In this document: piece after piece, positions 8,600-18,898 of the stretch | Layout of the letters: the number at the start of each line of letters is the position of its first letter | Position numbering within the stretch: the first letter of the stretch is position 1 | Program-made: the position numbers and the translations under genes | Origin: an uncultured Clostridia bacterium | GTDB lineage: Bacteria > Bacillota > Clostridia > Christensenellales > UBA1242 | DNA: 21,955 bases | Direction: 5' to 3' | Assembly (NCBI GenBank): GCA_944376785.1 | Contig: CALWDV010000010.1 | Span: 1-21,955, forward strand | Notes under the pieces: generated by a model | What the model was told of the DNA's origin: nothing | What the model saw: the letters and a program-made list of their open reading frames with translations, nothing else | Database searches by the model: none

Positions 8600-8628
8600 T
8601 TGTAAATTTAGCAATATAAATATATACT
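8600..8628 (+). promoter_or_regulatory. Promoter of the coupling-protein gene
   Basis: TTGTAA (8600-8605), a 17-bp spacer and TATACT (8623-8628) form a near-consensus vegetative promoter. The leader would be about 44 nt, ending in AAGGTG (8669-8674), 4 nt before the ATG at 8679. Confidence 0.6.
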
Positions 8629-8678
8629 AATATTGTTGAAAAACGAAGATTTAAAACAAAAATTAAAAAAGGTGAATT

Positions 8679-10721
8679 ATGGGAAAAGACGATAAAGAAA
8701 ATAAATCTTTTGCTGAAAAACTCGCAAAAAAAATTCTTTTATTTTTTGGTATGTTAATTTTGTTATTTGTTGTTTCATTTGTTGCGGCATCATACATAAA
8801 AAATAAAAAAGTAACATTTGATCCTGATGTTTTACTAGAAGGTTCATTTATATTAATATTTGTTGTTGGTATTTTGTTAATTGCACTATACTTTTTGTCA
8901 AAAATGATGAAAACAAGTGAATCAAGTGGTGGTGCAAAAATTAAAACAAAAGGTGGAATTAGCAAATATTACGATTCTCACTGGGTAACAGCACAAGAAT
9001 TAAAAACCAACAAAGCTTTTAAATTTTGCTACTATGATCAACTTCCACAAAATAGTGATATTGGTATTTTGATTAGAGCAGAAGTTGTTGGTAATAAAAT
9101 GCTAGTTAATATGTATAAAAACATTCACACTTTGGTTATTGGAACAACAGGAACTGGTAAAACAACACAATTTGTTAACCCAACAATTCAAGTTTATAGT
9201 GAATCAAAAGCAAAACCATGCATGGTTATTACCGACCCAAAAGGAGAACTTTACGATTTTCATAGTGCAAAACTTAGAAAAAAAGGTTATAGAGTTTTAG
9301 TTTTTGATTTGAAAGACCCATTTAAAAGCACTTGTTGGAACCCTATGGCACGTCCTTATGAATATTACACAAGAGCTAAAAATTTGGAAAAAGAAATTTT
9401 AGTTCATCGTGGTGACGACCCAAGGAAATATCCAAATTTGCGACTTGCAAACTCAGCTTATTACTCTGAATGGTATGAATTTAATGGTGTTGCTTTTGCA
9501 GATTTAAACACAGTTAAACAGCAAATTAACGGCTTAAAACAACAACTTCAATCAGAAGCAATGGAAGATTTGAAAGATATTGCTATGACATTATGCCCTG
9601 TTTTAAGTAAGTCAGATCCAACATGGGAAAGTGGCGCAAAAGATTTTATTTTGGCAATTATGCTTGCAATGCTTGAAGATAGTGATAAACCTGAACTTGG
9701 AATGACTATTGACAAATTTAACTTTTATAATGTTGCTAAAATTGCAAACTTTAAAGATAACGATCCATTTAACCCAATGAAAACAATAACAGATTATTTT
9801 GCTGGACGTAGCCATTTAAGCCAAGCAACACAACTTGCAAACCAAGTTATTACTAATGCCGATAACACTAAAAAATCATATATGGGTATTGTTTCTGAAA
9901 GATTAAATTTGTTTAGTGATATGGGTGTTTGTTATGCAACACACACAAATGAAATGGATTTAAAAACTTTCACAGATCAACCAACTGCTTTGTTTATTAA
10001 AATTCCAGACGAAAAAGTTACTCGTCACGCAATTGCAAGTATGTTTATTAGTCAGCTATATAAAATTTTGGTTGACACAGCAAACAAAAATGGTGGTAAA
10101 TTAAAAAGAACAGTTTATTACATTCTTGACGAATTTGCAAATATGCCTGCAATTCAAAACTTTGAAACAATGATAACTGTTGCTCGTTCAAGAGATATTT
10201 TCTTCTTGTTAATGTTACAATCATATCAACAACTTGCAATTAAATATGATGAAAAAGTTGCTGCCACCATTAAAGATAACTGTAACATTCACGTTTACAT
10301 TGGTTCCAACGACCCTGCAACACAAGAAGATTTTAGTAAACGTTGCGGAACAATAACAGTTGAAACTGAAAGCACAACAACATCAAAAGGTAAAAAAGAC
10401 GAACAAAGCACAACAACAACCAGTGTTAACATTGATTCACGTCCTTTAATTTATCCTAACGAATTAGGAAGTTTAAAAGATGAATTGATTGTTTCAATTT
10501 TAAAACAAAATCCAATAAAATCTAAAACAACTCCAAGCTATCTTCCTGAAGCACAAAAATTTTATGATATGCGTCCACCAGAAGATGACTATATAATTCC
10601 AAAAATGTTGGACGAAACAAAAATTTATTATGACATTAGAGAAAGAAACAAAAAAGTTCTTAACACAACTTCTCAATCAAGCAACAATTCTTTTGGAAGT
10701 TTTGGTGATTTTGATATTTAA
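8679..10721 (+). CDS. virD4: VirD4/TraG-family T4SS coupling ATPase
   Basis: This 680-residue protein is the membrane-anchored hexameric ATPase that selects substrates and feeds them to a type IV secretion channel. Two N-terminal membrane helices lie at about 19-40 and 54-74. The motor domain has Walker A GTTGTGKTT at 155-163, the family motif TDPKGELY at 185-192, Walker B YYILDEFANMP at 480-490 and FFLLMLQSYQQL at 508-519. All are intact. Residues about 234-295 form a Tyr/Gln-rich segment before the conserved DIAMTLCP that looks longer than usual. A Thr/Ser-rich stretch at 562-583 and a polar Ser/Asn/Gly tail follow the motor core. The gene has its own promoter and terminator and is divergent from the small membrane gene. 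The next gene downstream, on the same strand, is the giant surface protein. No relaxase is nearby, so the cargo, DNA or protein, is unknown. Confidence 0.95.
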   Translation: MGKDDKENKSFAEKLAKKILLFFGMLILLFVVSFVAASYIKNKKVTFDPDVLLEGSFILIFVVGILLIALYFLSKMMKTSESSGGAKIKTKGGISKYYDSHWVTAQELKTNKAFKFCYYDQLPQNSDIGILIRAEVVGNKMLVNMYKNIHTLVIGTTGTGKTTQFVNPTIQVYSESKAKPCMVITDPKGELYDFHSAKLRKKGYRVLVFDLKDPFKSTCWNPMARPYEYYTRAKNLEKEILVHRGDDPRKYPNLRLANSAYYSEWYEFNGVAFADLNTVKQQINGLKQQLQSEAMEDLKDIAMTLCPVLSKSDPTWESGAKDFILAIMLAMLEDSDKPELGMTIDKFNFYNVAKIANFKDNDPFNPMKTITDYFAGRSHLSQATQLANQVITNADNTKKSYMGIVSERLNLFSDMGVCYATHTNEMDLKTFTDQPTALFIKIPDEKVTRHAIASMFISQLYKILVDTANKNGGKLKRTVYYILDEFANMPAIQNFETMITVARSRDIFFLLMLQSYQQLAIKYDEKVAATIKDNCNIHVYIGSNDPATQEDFSKRCGTITVETESTTTSKGKKDEQSTTTTSVNIDSRPLIYPNELGSLKDELIVSILKQNPIKSKTTPSYLPEAQKFYDMRPPEDDYIIPKMLDETKIYYDIRERNKKVLNTTSQSSNNSFGSFGDFDI

Positions 10722-10746
10722 AAAAAACAGCAATTGCTGTTTTTTT
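10721..10746 (+). terminator. Intrinsic terminator of the coupling-protein gene
   Basis: An 11-bp stem (10721-10731 with 10736-10746), core ACAGC/GCTGT, with a 4-nt AATT loop and a T-run. It begins at the last base of the stop codon, so the giant downstream gene probably needs its own promoter. Confidence 0.8.
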
Positions 10747-10971
10747 TATTTTTAAACAAAAATAGCATTTTAAAAGAAAAACACATATTTATTTGATTAT
10801 TACTAATCCTAATTATTAATATCAATATTAGATAAATTATATTAAATTATAATATATATTATTTGGCAAAATTTTTTTGGTATGATAAAATTTAAGAAGT
10901 AAATTGTTGAAGTATGTATTTTTTTGTTTAATACTTTTTTCAATTTTGAAAAATGGAAAATTGTTTAGGAG
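10747..10971 (+). promoter_or_regulatory. Promoter and leader region of the giant surface-protein gene
   Basis: TATGAT at 10881-10886 is preceded by TGG, making an extended -10; no good -35 is visible at the right spacing. The leader of about 85 nt holds an imperfect hairpin: AAATTG plus AAGTAT (from 10901) against ATACTT plus CAATTT (10930-10945). AGGAG at 10967-10971 lies 6 nt before the ATG. The part before 10850 is AT-rich with only a small palindrome, TAATATCAATATTA. Confidence 0.4.
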
Positions 10972-10977
10972 TTTCAC

Positions 10978-13900
10978 ATGAGAAAATTTAGTTGGAATAA
11001 ATTTTTAAACATATCACTAATTGTTGCCACTTTTTTAATTATTGGCACTTTTCTTGGCGTAACATATTTTAATAAACCTGCAAAAAATGTTAATGCAGCG
11101 CCATTAATTGAGGGCATTCCTTTTAAAGTGGGAGTTATGGAAAGAACATCTACTGCAATAGATGATGATGGGAAATTTAAATATAACGATGGTGATCCAA
11201 CATATAGTGGCAATTTAGAAACTGTTAACGACGGCGAATATGTAATGCTATATAACTATAACGCAGAAAAAAACGTTTCATCAGAAACTGTTAACGTTGA
11301 AAACATATACATAAGCTTTGGAGAACAAGAAGTTGAAAAGTATGTAACATACTTGCGTGTTTATGTTAAGTTAAATGGAAAACCAATTGTGGTTGACAGT
11401 GTTCATGAATATCAAAGTGTTAACTTACCTAACAACATTTCAAATGCTTATTATTGGTATGATTACTTTGATGCAAAAAATTATGGCGAAGGTTTATATG
11501 AATTTCAATTTGATTATTCCTATGCATATAACGGAAACAACTACACTGGCTATACATACAACTACTCTTTCTACTTACTAGACCAATGCAGATATGACGA
11601 ATATCCAACACTAAACAACACAAATGAAGGTAGTTTAGATTCAACAAACATAAAACAATATTATTACAACTATACTAACAACAATTTAGCATCTTTACAA
11701 ATTGATGCTTCAAGATACAACATTTCTTATACACGTGAAAAAAATAAAGACACAGAAACAGTTACTTCCAATTTCACAGTTGATCCAAACACTAAATATG
11801 GTAAATTAACTTTAACAAAAACAATTTTAGGATCAACATCAACACAAGTTATTGATAACATTCAACCTGTAACTGTAACAAAAGGAAAAGCTCAGGTTGT
11901 AACTTATCCAACAACTTTATATTTAGACGATTTAGGAACATATACTTTCACAATTAAATATTTGTTACAAACCGGCTCAGATTCAAACACAGAATATGTT
12001 GTAATTGATAATATTTATGCTTATGATGTTAACGAACCTGGTTACGAAAACGGCACAATTCAAAAAGGAAAATTAAAACTTCACATTTTTGGAATTAAAG
12101 CATACTTTACTAAAAACAATGGCACTGAACTTAAACAAACTGATGGCGGAACAATTATTTGCCAAGCTGATGTAACTAGTAAATTATATAACAGTGGCAC
12201 TGTTGGTTATGAAAACAAATTTGATTTAGGATTTAAAAATAGTTTGTTGGCTGATTTTGATAACTACCCAAAAACAAATTTGGCACCTGTTTATTTTGAC
12301 TATTATAGTGCATTTAGTTTTGATGGTAATCAACCATTATCAAAATATAGAATTTACACCGATAGTACATTTAAAACAGTTAAAGAAAGTGGTTACATAA
12401 CAAAAGACACCACCCTAGACACTGCCGGATATTACGAAATAATAATTAATTACACATATGACCTTTACACAGAACCTGGAATTGACATAACAGCTGGTTC
12501 TCAAATTCAACATTCACAAGCATTCATTTTCCAAATTGACAACTCAACACCAGAAGTAAAATTATATAAAACAACCGAACAACTTGAATCAAACATTTTA
12601 AAAAATAACGCTTTCACAAAAGAAGGTGTTTCAGCAAGTTGGAACGACACAAGTTATTTCCAAGCTCCAATAACAGCAGAATATTCGCAATATAATTTTG
12701 ACGAAGACGAAAGTGTTATATCACAAAACCAAGCTTATGAAAAAGGAACTATTATTGGAAATGGTAGCAATGGCAAATATTATTTAAGAGTTTATTTTAC
12801 ATATAGTGAAGATGTTTATGTTGAATATAGTTTCACAATAGACAACACACCAATTAGTGACATTCATATTCAACCAATTTATGCAATTAAAGATATAAAC
12901 AACAAAGTTACTGGTTATGGTATTGCAACAGATACAAATGAAGTAAACTTTAACAACTCAACAATAATCAATCAACCTTTCACATTAACTTATTCACAAA
13001 AAGACAGTGGTGCACAAATTAAAACCACATATTATAAAATCCCATTTGCCTACAATAATAGTGCAGGAACAATTAAAAATGTTAATGACAAGTTAGTTGT
13101 TGAAAACGATTATGTTATTGATGCCGATAACATGAGCAGTGGCATTGATTATAGTTTAGATTATTCATCAGTTGAAAACAATATGGTTGCCAACGACAAT
13201 GCTTTTTTAGATGACAAATCATACATTTATTTGTTTGAAATGATTGACGAAGCTGGTAACTCAGCAACAAAATATATAATTTATGATTTAACAAAACCTT
13301 ATGTTATTGTTGATGCCGACGCAAAAACTCCTGAAATTGATCAAGTTGACAACCCTTATGGAATTGTAACAAAAGAAGCAAAATTAACTTGGGGTGATTT
13401 TAAAGGTGTTAAAGTTAATGCAGTTGTTTTAAATGAAATTATAAGCAACTCAAAACTTCAATCAATAATTAATAGTGAGCAAGAACTATTTAAAAACATT
13501 GATAATTCATATTATATGTGTGTTCCAATTAATAAATTTAATGTTACATACACCAACACTTCAAATGGAACAACAACAAGTGAAACATTAACACTAGAAA
13601 ATTCATCTTACTTAAATTCTGTAACACTTTACCCTGTTGCACCAGAACAAGCAACATCAATTCAAAAATTCTTTTCTGGTGATAACAAAATTTACACATA
13701 CACCATAACAGATGCTTCACACATAACAAGTGCAACAAATATTGCTAAAAGCAACATTAAAAGCAGTTTCATTAGAATGTTTTTAGACAATGCACAAGGC
13801 ATTGCATATGGAAATTTTGGAACTTCACTTTCAAACACTAACTCTGTTGCAGATTATGAATCTATGGTGGAAGGAACAACAAGTGCAAATCAACTAAGAT

Positions 13901-16900
13901 TTACTTATATTCCTGGTGAAGAAGGTTCAGATTATTATGTTAAAAGCTTAACTTACACATATTATGATTATTCAACTGAAAGTTATTTAACATTAGACAC
14001 AACTCTTAACGAAGATAAAACATATATTAATGGTTATGAAGAAGCACAAGCACAAGGTATTCCATACCCTAAATATCCATTTAATAAAACTCCAACAATC
14101 GAAAACAAAAATATTGCAATAACCGATTTAAAAGTTAACAAAAATGGTGAAACTCAATTAGACCGTGTTGTAACAGAAATTTTAAATCCAGTTAGCGAAG
14201 GTGGTTCAATAGTAACCAAACCTGGAATGTATGTTATAAAAAGAGAATATGAAGCACAAGAAGGTGGCGATTACACCTATGACAGCATTATAAGATATTA
14301 TGTTTATTATGTTGATAGAAATGGAATTATTGAAATTGATTCAAGTGTTACTGACGAAAACATCTATCAAAGCACTCGTGCAGATATGCTTTACGAAACT
14401 GGTTCTGGTATCATATTCAATTTCTCAAATCCTGACACACTAGGCAACTATGACACATACTACACTGCACTTCAAATTCAACAATATTTGGCATTTGCTT
14501 CATCAACAATTTTTGATAGTAACAAATTGCCAATAAACTTACTTATCCCTCTTGATAAATACAATTCAAAAACAACTTTAAATCAATCAACTGATGCTTC
14601 ACAAACAACATCATATGTTAATGCTGTAAGCACAGAAAATAGCACAAATTATCAACTACGTTATAAAATAACAGTTAACGATTCACGAATAACTGGTGGA
14701 ATTGTTTTTGATAACACAGGTGACGAAACAATTTTAAATAGCAGTTATGTAACAATTATTAATGATAATGGATTTAGAAGTTTAAGATTTGTTAGTGAAG
14801 GAACATATAATATTAACTTATATGACACTGCCGACAATCGTGACTCACAAAAATCAGATGAAACAAAAGAAACAGATATAAATAAACAAAAAAATAATTC
14901 ATATTCATTTGTTTTTGCAATTTCACATGAAAGTCCAAATGGAGAATATTATAGTAAGTATGATGATGACAACCGTACTGATATGATATTAAATGCAAAA
15001 AGCAGTTCAACAAACACTGTAACCTACAAAAGCTTAAATAACGATTCTTTAAGATTTAGATTTAGAAAAAATGATGATAAATACAGAGCAGAAATTGACC
15101 CAACAAAAATTGTTGTTCAAAAGAAAATTGGAAACAGCACAACCACAATTTTTGATAGTGGAGTTTCCACAAACACAGATGTTTTAACATTTGTTCCAGA
15201 CAGTGTTTCATCAACCGGCGAACAATCTGAAACTGGTTATTACATTTTAACCATTTTTGATGAATATGAATATCAACAAAATGGCAAAGCATATTTAGGT
15301 GGCACAGGCTCAACTCGTGACTACTTAGCATCAAAAACACAAAACATTGAATATATTATTAACCTTCAATATGTTGGTAATGAAAGCGATTATATTGTTA
15401 ACACAAACAATACCACAGTAAACTATTATAAACGCTCATTTAACATTGTGTTAGATAGAATTAAACCACAATATAACTATGCAACATTAATTAGTTTAGA
15501 TAATCAAAAATTTGCGGCAAGTGAAAGTTTAGATCAAAGCCGAATGGATGAATATTTCTTTACTGTTAATGAAAACTTTGATTTCATTCAAAATTCTAAT
15601 GTTGGTGGCGTTTTAGATTCAACCGAGTTATACATTAGGCATTTAAAAGCAAAATCTGATGAATGTGACTACCCTGAATATTACAAAACCTTTACACCTG
15701 ATGATGATAACTACTATGAAGAAGGCAACACAAGTCATATTAGATTTTCTGAATCAAATCCAGATTTCTCTTTAAGAACCTATGATGTTGATGGAAAATT
15801 AAATGCACCATATGCATTTAGCGATGGCAGAGGTTATTATGAAGTTGTTGAACGTGATGAAGCAGGAAACTACAAAGTTTATGCAGTTTATTACAACCCT
15901 GGTTCAGTTTCAAATGTTATTAACTTCGAATATGAACCAGCAATAAAATCTGGCACAAATCAAGATGAAAACAATCCAGAAACAAATTTTGGAAAAATGC
16001 CATATGAAGAAAACAACGAAGAAAAACGAACAATAGAAATTTTAGGAAACAACTTAAAGTTTACTTCTATTAATGATTTAGGAACTTATAATAACGACTA
16101 CTTCTATAAATGCATTATAGAATATAACACAACAAGAAGGGTTATAACCAACAACCCAAATGACAGGCAAAATTCAAACAGTTGGACAGAATTTTTAAAT
16201 TTAATTAACAATGAACTTGCCTTTACAGATGTTGTTTCAAAAGAAGGTTATAAAATAACAATAACTTTTGTTAACCGACTTTCTGAAAACTATGTGTTTA
16301 CTTATCGTGTTCCTGGTGATAGATTAGAACCAATATTTACCGATATTTCTTCTTCTCAATTCACAATAACAATTCCATACGATAATAACAGCACATACAT
16401 TAAAGAATTCCATGTTTGGAAATTCACAAACGGAACATGGATTGAACAATCACAAGATAGTTTAGGCAACACCATTGTTAAATCTTATTCAACTGGTGCA
16501 AGTTTACAAGGCAGAACCTACACATTTGGTTTAGGCGAATTTAAATTCCAATTAATAGACGTGTTTGAACGTGGACGTGACCAAGAAAAATATCCTCCTT
16601 ACTACAAAGGAATGGGTGTTAACGATGTTAGAACAATTAATTATGGCACAAATGTTGTTGTAAACGATGTTGCACACACTGCAAGCATTGTTAACTTAAA
16701 TTATCAAACAAACCTATATCTACTTTCAATTTACCCATATAACAACGAAACTCAAAGTTATGGTGCTAAGTTGTTAGATAGTGAATTTGCAAATTATGGT
16801 ATTACCGAACAAAGTATTGTTAATGGTGTTAGAACATTAAATTTTGAAAACAAAAATAAAAACACAATTAAACAATTTAAAGTTGAATTAGTTGTTGAAA

Positions 16901-18831
16901 AAACCAACACAAAATACACATATTATTTTGCAATAAACAAAACATTACCAGAAATAGAACTTCGCAATTTGTCTGGTGGAAAATTAATTACATCTTCAAA
17001 TTATAACGAGCCAACAATTCACACAGAAAACTTTATTGTTGCTTGGGATACAAATGACGCATTTAATGCACAAGTAAATTTAAAACGTGAATATATTGAT
17101 GCTTCTGGAAAACAACAAACAGAATACATTAATAACATTGCAAATGGTTATGAAGTTGGACTTTCTGGAACATACACTGCAAGCATTTCCAACAGTTTAG
17201 GATATACCGACACAGATTATAACATTTACTTTAAACTTGTTTCAGGTGAAATTGTTGTTTATGATGTTGTAACAATTAATAATGGTGTTGAACAAATCTT
17301 ACGCCCTTCACCAAAAACTTCAACCATTGAAATTGGCGAAGTAACCAAAATTTTATATCGTTACTATGCCCTAGAATCATTCAACAATCCAACTGGTTCA
17401 CAAAAATATATTGAAATTCGTGCCAACAAAAATAAAGGTATTGAATATCAATTAATAACATTAGAAGATAACACAGAAGAAACAATTAATGAAGAACCAA
17501 CTGAGGACGAAGGTGAAGACACAACTTCAACAAGCAGAATTTATAGAATTTATGGTGCAAGTAACTATGGTTACGAACGTTACATTGAAATTTTATTTGT
17601 TGATGAAACCAGTCAGGATAGTGGTTTAACATTAACAAACATAACTGCAACCTACCCTATTGATGAAGCAGGTGCAGTTGGCACACTAGATTTGAATGCT
17701 GGTGAAGTTAAAACCAATGTTGAAAGAATTGATTTAAATTGGAAAGCATATAATTTAGGAATTAACTTAAATGAAAATTTAAGAGGTAATTTAATTTACT
17801 TAGATTATTACTTTAACGGTGAATTTATTAGAACTATTTATAGTGATAGTGCCGAATCTAATTCATTAAGCATTTCAACTGCTGGAATTCATAAATTTAA
17901 ATTATATGATTTAGCAGGAAATCAACAATATTTTGGTTTAAACAATGAACTTGTTATTAACTTAGTTAATGATGTTCTATTTACAATTAACGGTGAAGAA
18001 CCAATGAACAATCAAATATTTAATAGTGAAGTTATTTTAGAAATAACTAATAGATATTTATATTTCACCGACCCAACCATTACAGCAACTTTAAATGGAA
18101 CAGAATTCACACCAGACAGAGTGGGAACAAGCTTCTATCAATATAAATTTACCGATCACGGATATTATGAAGTTACTATTTCAACAAAAATAAGTCAAAA
18201 TGAATCTGTAACAACAAAATATTGCTTCACAATTATAAATAAAAACATTGCCTTACCATGTTTTAGCATTCCACAAAATTCAAATTTTGAAATTGTAAAA
18301 TTGTTAAAACAAAACTTGGACATTACACACACACTACAATCAACAAGAGAACTATGGCTAAGCCCTGCAAGTTTTGGAACTGGAAACTACACAATAACAT
18401 TAAGACAATTTAACGAAGCATTAAATAAAAATATTGATTTCACATTTGAAGTTTGGATTAACAATGAAGTTCCTTATATTTTCAGTTCTACAACTTTTGG
18501 AACTTCAACAACAAGTAACATAACATTAACTTATAATCCAAAAATTATTTATGACCAAATTGGTGAAAGTTACATAAGCATTACTGGACAACCATACATT
18601 ATTATTGATGCAAACAGTCCAAATGAAATTACTTCATATACACTAACAGAAGATCGTGAATATTGGATTCAAATTTATAGTGCAGATGATAAACTAATAA
18701 CATCTTACAAAATTATTAAGAAAGAACCACTTAACACAACCTCAATTATTATTATTGTTGTTGTTTCAGTAATTGTTGTTGCTTTAATTGTTGTATTTAT
18801 TGTTATTAGACGTCATTTAAAATTTAGATAA
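10978..18831 (+). CDS. Giant membrane-anchored surface protein with Ig-like repeats
   Basis: This 2617-residue protein is predicted to lie almost wholly outside the cell. A signal peptide occupies 1-41: basic MRKFSWNK, hydrophobic core about 10-31, likely cleavage near NVNAA. A C-terminal membrane helix (about 2588-2610) ends in the basic tail RRHLKFR, so it is held by a helix; no LPXTG sorting motif is present. The body is rich in Asn, Thr, Tyr, Ile and Asp and looks all-beta. Diverged modules repeat a G-Y strand, then D-x-A-G-N (757, 1627, 2311), then boundaries like FxIDNTxP (IDNSTP 520, IDNTP 621, DLTKP 770, LDRIKP 1492, INKTLP 1986). This is the style of bacterial Ig-like adhesin domains. 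An acidic linker lies at about 2162-2186. No enzyme motif is seen. It follows the coupling gene on the same strand and ends at a terminator shared with the Rho-like gene. It is probably an adhesin or stalk-like contact protein; a partnership with the T4SS is inferred. Confidence 0.85.
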   Translation: MRKFSWNKFLNISLIVATFLIIGTFLGVTYFNKPAKNVNAAPLIEGIPFKVGVMERTSTAIDDDGKFKYNDGDPTYSGNLETVNDGEYVMLYNYNAEKNVSSETVNVENIYISFGEQEVEKYVTYLRVYVKLNGKPIVVDSVHEYQSVNLPNNISNAYYWYDYFDAKNYGEGLYEFQFDYSYAYNGNNYTGYTYNYSFYLLDQCRYDEYPTLNNTNEGSLDSTNIKQYYYNYTNNNLASLQIDASRYNISYTREKNKDTETVTSNFTVDPNTKYGKLTLTKTILGSTSTQVIDNIQPVTVTKGKAQVVTYPTTLYLDDLGTYTFTIKYLLQTGSDSNTEYVVIDNIYAYDVNEPGYENGTIQKGKLKLHIFGIKAYFTKNNGTELKQTDGGTIICQADVTSKLYNSGTVGYENKFDLGFKNSLLADFDNYPKTNLAPVYFDYYSAFSFDGNQPLSKYRIYTDSTFKTVKESGYITKDTTLDTAGYYEIIINYTYDLYTEPGIDITAGSQIQHSQAFIFQIDNSTPEVKLYKTTEQLESNILKNNAFTKEGVSASWNDTSYFQAPITAEYSQYNFDEDESVISQNQAYEKGTIIGNGSNGKYYLRVYFTYSEDVYVEYSFTIDNTPISDIHIQPIYAIKDINNKVTGYGIATDTNEVNFNNSTIINQPFTLTYSQKDSGAQIKTTYYKIPFAYNNSAGTIKNVNDKLVVENDYVIDADNMSSGIDYSLDYSSVENNMVANDNAFLDDKSYIYLFEMIDEAGNSATKYIIYDLTKPYVIVDADAKTPEIDQVDNPYGIVTKEAKLTWGDFKGVKVNAVVLNEIISNSKLQSIINSEQELFKNIDNSYYMCVPINKFNVTYTNTSNGTTTSETLTLENSSYLNSVTLYPVAPEQATSIQKFFSGDNKIYTYTITDASHITSATNIAKSNIKSSFIRMFLDNAQGIAYGNFGTSLSNTNSVADYESMVEGTTSANQLRFTYIPGEEGSDYYVKSLTYTYYDYSTESYLTLDTTLNEDKTYINGYEEAQAQGIPYPKYPFNKTPTIENKNIAITDLKVNKNGETQLDRVVTEILNPVSEGGSIVTKPGMYVIKREYEAQEGGDYTYDSIIRYYVYYVDRNGIIEIDSSVTDENIYQSTRADMLYETGSGIIFNFSNPDTLGNYDTYYTALQIQQYLAFASSTIFDSNKLPINLLIPLDKYNSKTTLNQSTDASQTTSYVNAVSTENSTNYQLRYKITVNDSRITGGIVFDNTGDETILNSSYVTIINDNGFRSLRFVSEGTYNINLYDTADNRDSQKSDETKETDINKQKNNSYSFVFAISHESPNGEYYSKYDDDNRTDMILNAKSSSTNTVTYKSLNNDSLRFRFRKNDDKYRAEIDPTKIVVQKKIGNSTTTIFDSGVSTNTDVLTFVPDSVSSTGEQSETGYYILTIFDEYEYQQNGKAYLGGTGSTRDYLASKTQNIEYIINLQYVGNESDYIVNTNNTTVNYYKRSFNIVLDRIKPQYNYATLISLDNQKFAASESLDQSRMDEYFFTVNENFDFIQNSNVGGVLDSTELYIRHLKAKSDECDYPEYYKTFTPDDDNYYEEGNTSHIRFSESNPDFSLRTYDVDGKLNAPYAFSDGRGYYEVVERDEAGNYKVYAVYYNPGSVSNVINFEYEPAIKSGTNQDENNPETNFGKMPYEENNEEKRTIEILGNNLKFTSINDLGTYNNDYFYKCIIEYNTTRRVITNNPNDRQNSNSWTEFLNLINNELAFTDVVSKEGYKITITFVNRLSENYVFTYRVPGDRLEPIFTDISSSQFTITIPYDNNSTYIKEFHVWKFTNGTWIEQSQDSLGNTIVKSYSTGASLQGRTYTFGLGEFKFQLIDVFERGRDQEKYPPYYKGMGVNDVRTINYGTNVVVNDVAHTASIVNLNYQTNLYLLSIYPYNNETQSYGAKLLDSEFANYGITEQSIVNGVRTLNFENKNKNTIKQFKVELVVEKTNTKYTYYFAINKTLPEIELRNLSGGKLITSSNYNEPTIHTENFIVAWDTNDAFNAQVNLKREYIDASGKQQTEYINNIANGYEVGLSGTYTASISNSLGYTDTDYNIYFKLVSGEIVVYDVVTINNGVEQILRPSPKTSTIEIGEVTKILYRYYALESFNNPTGSQKYIEIRANKNKGIEYQLITLEDNTEETINEEPTEDEGEDTTSTSRIYRIYGASNYGYERYIEILFVDETSQDSGLTLTNITATYPIDEAGAVGTLDLNAGEVKTNVERIDLNWKAYNLGINLNENLRGNLIYLDYYFNGEFIRTIYSDSAESNSLSISTAGIHKFKLYDLAGNQQYFGLNNELVINLVNDVLFTINGEEPMNNQIFNSEVILEITNRYLYFTDPTITATLNGTEFTPDRVGTSFYQYKFTDHGYYEVTISTKISQNESVTTKYCFTIINKNIALPCFSIPQNSNFEIVKLLKQNLDITHTLQSTRELWLSPASFGTGNYTITLRQFNEALNKNIDFTFEVWINNEVPYIFSSTTFGTSTTSNITLTYNPKIIYDQIGESYISITGQPYIIIDANSPNEITSYTLTEDREYWIQIYSADDKLITSYKIIKKEPLNTTSIIIIVVVSVIVVALIVVFIVIRRHLKFR

Positions 18832-18838
18832 AAAAAAT

Positions 18839-18872
18839 AAAAAAAGTTCTCGTTTATTCGAGAACTTTTTTT
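18839..18872. terminator. Bidirectional terminator between giant gene and Rho-like gene
   Basis: A 14-bp stem (18839-18852 with 18859-18872), core GTTCTCG/CGAGAAC, with a 6-nt loop. It has T-rich runs on both strands and lies between two convergent stop codons. It is the strongest terminator in the window and should serve both genes. Confidence 0.85.
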
Positions 18873-18898
18873 ATTATTACATTATTAATAATTTTAAA

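Noticed and set aside
10978..18831. Sortase-anchored (LPXTG) protein
   Set aside because: No LPXTG-like motif precedes the C-terminal helix; the protein ends in a plain membrane helix and basic tail.
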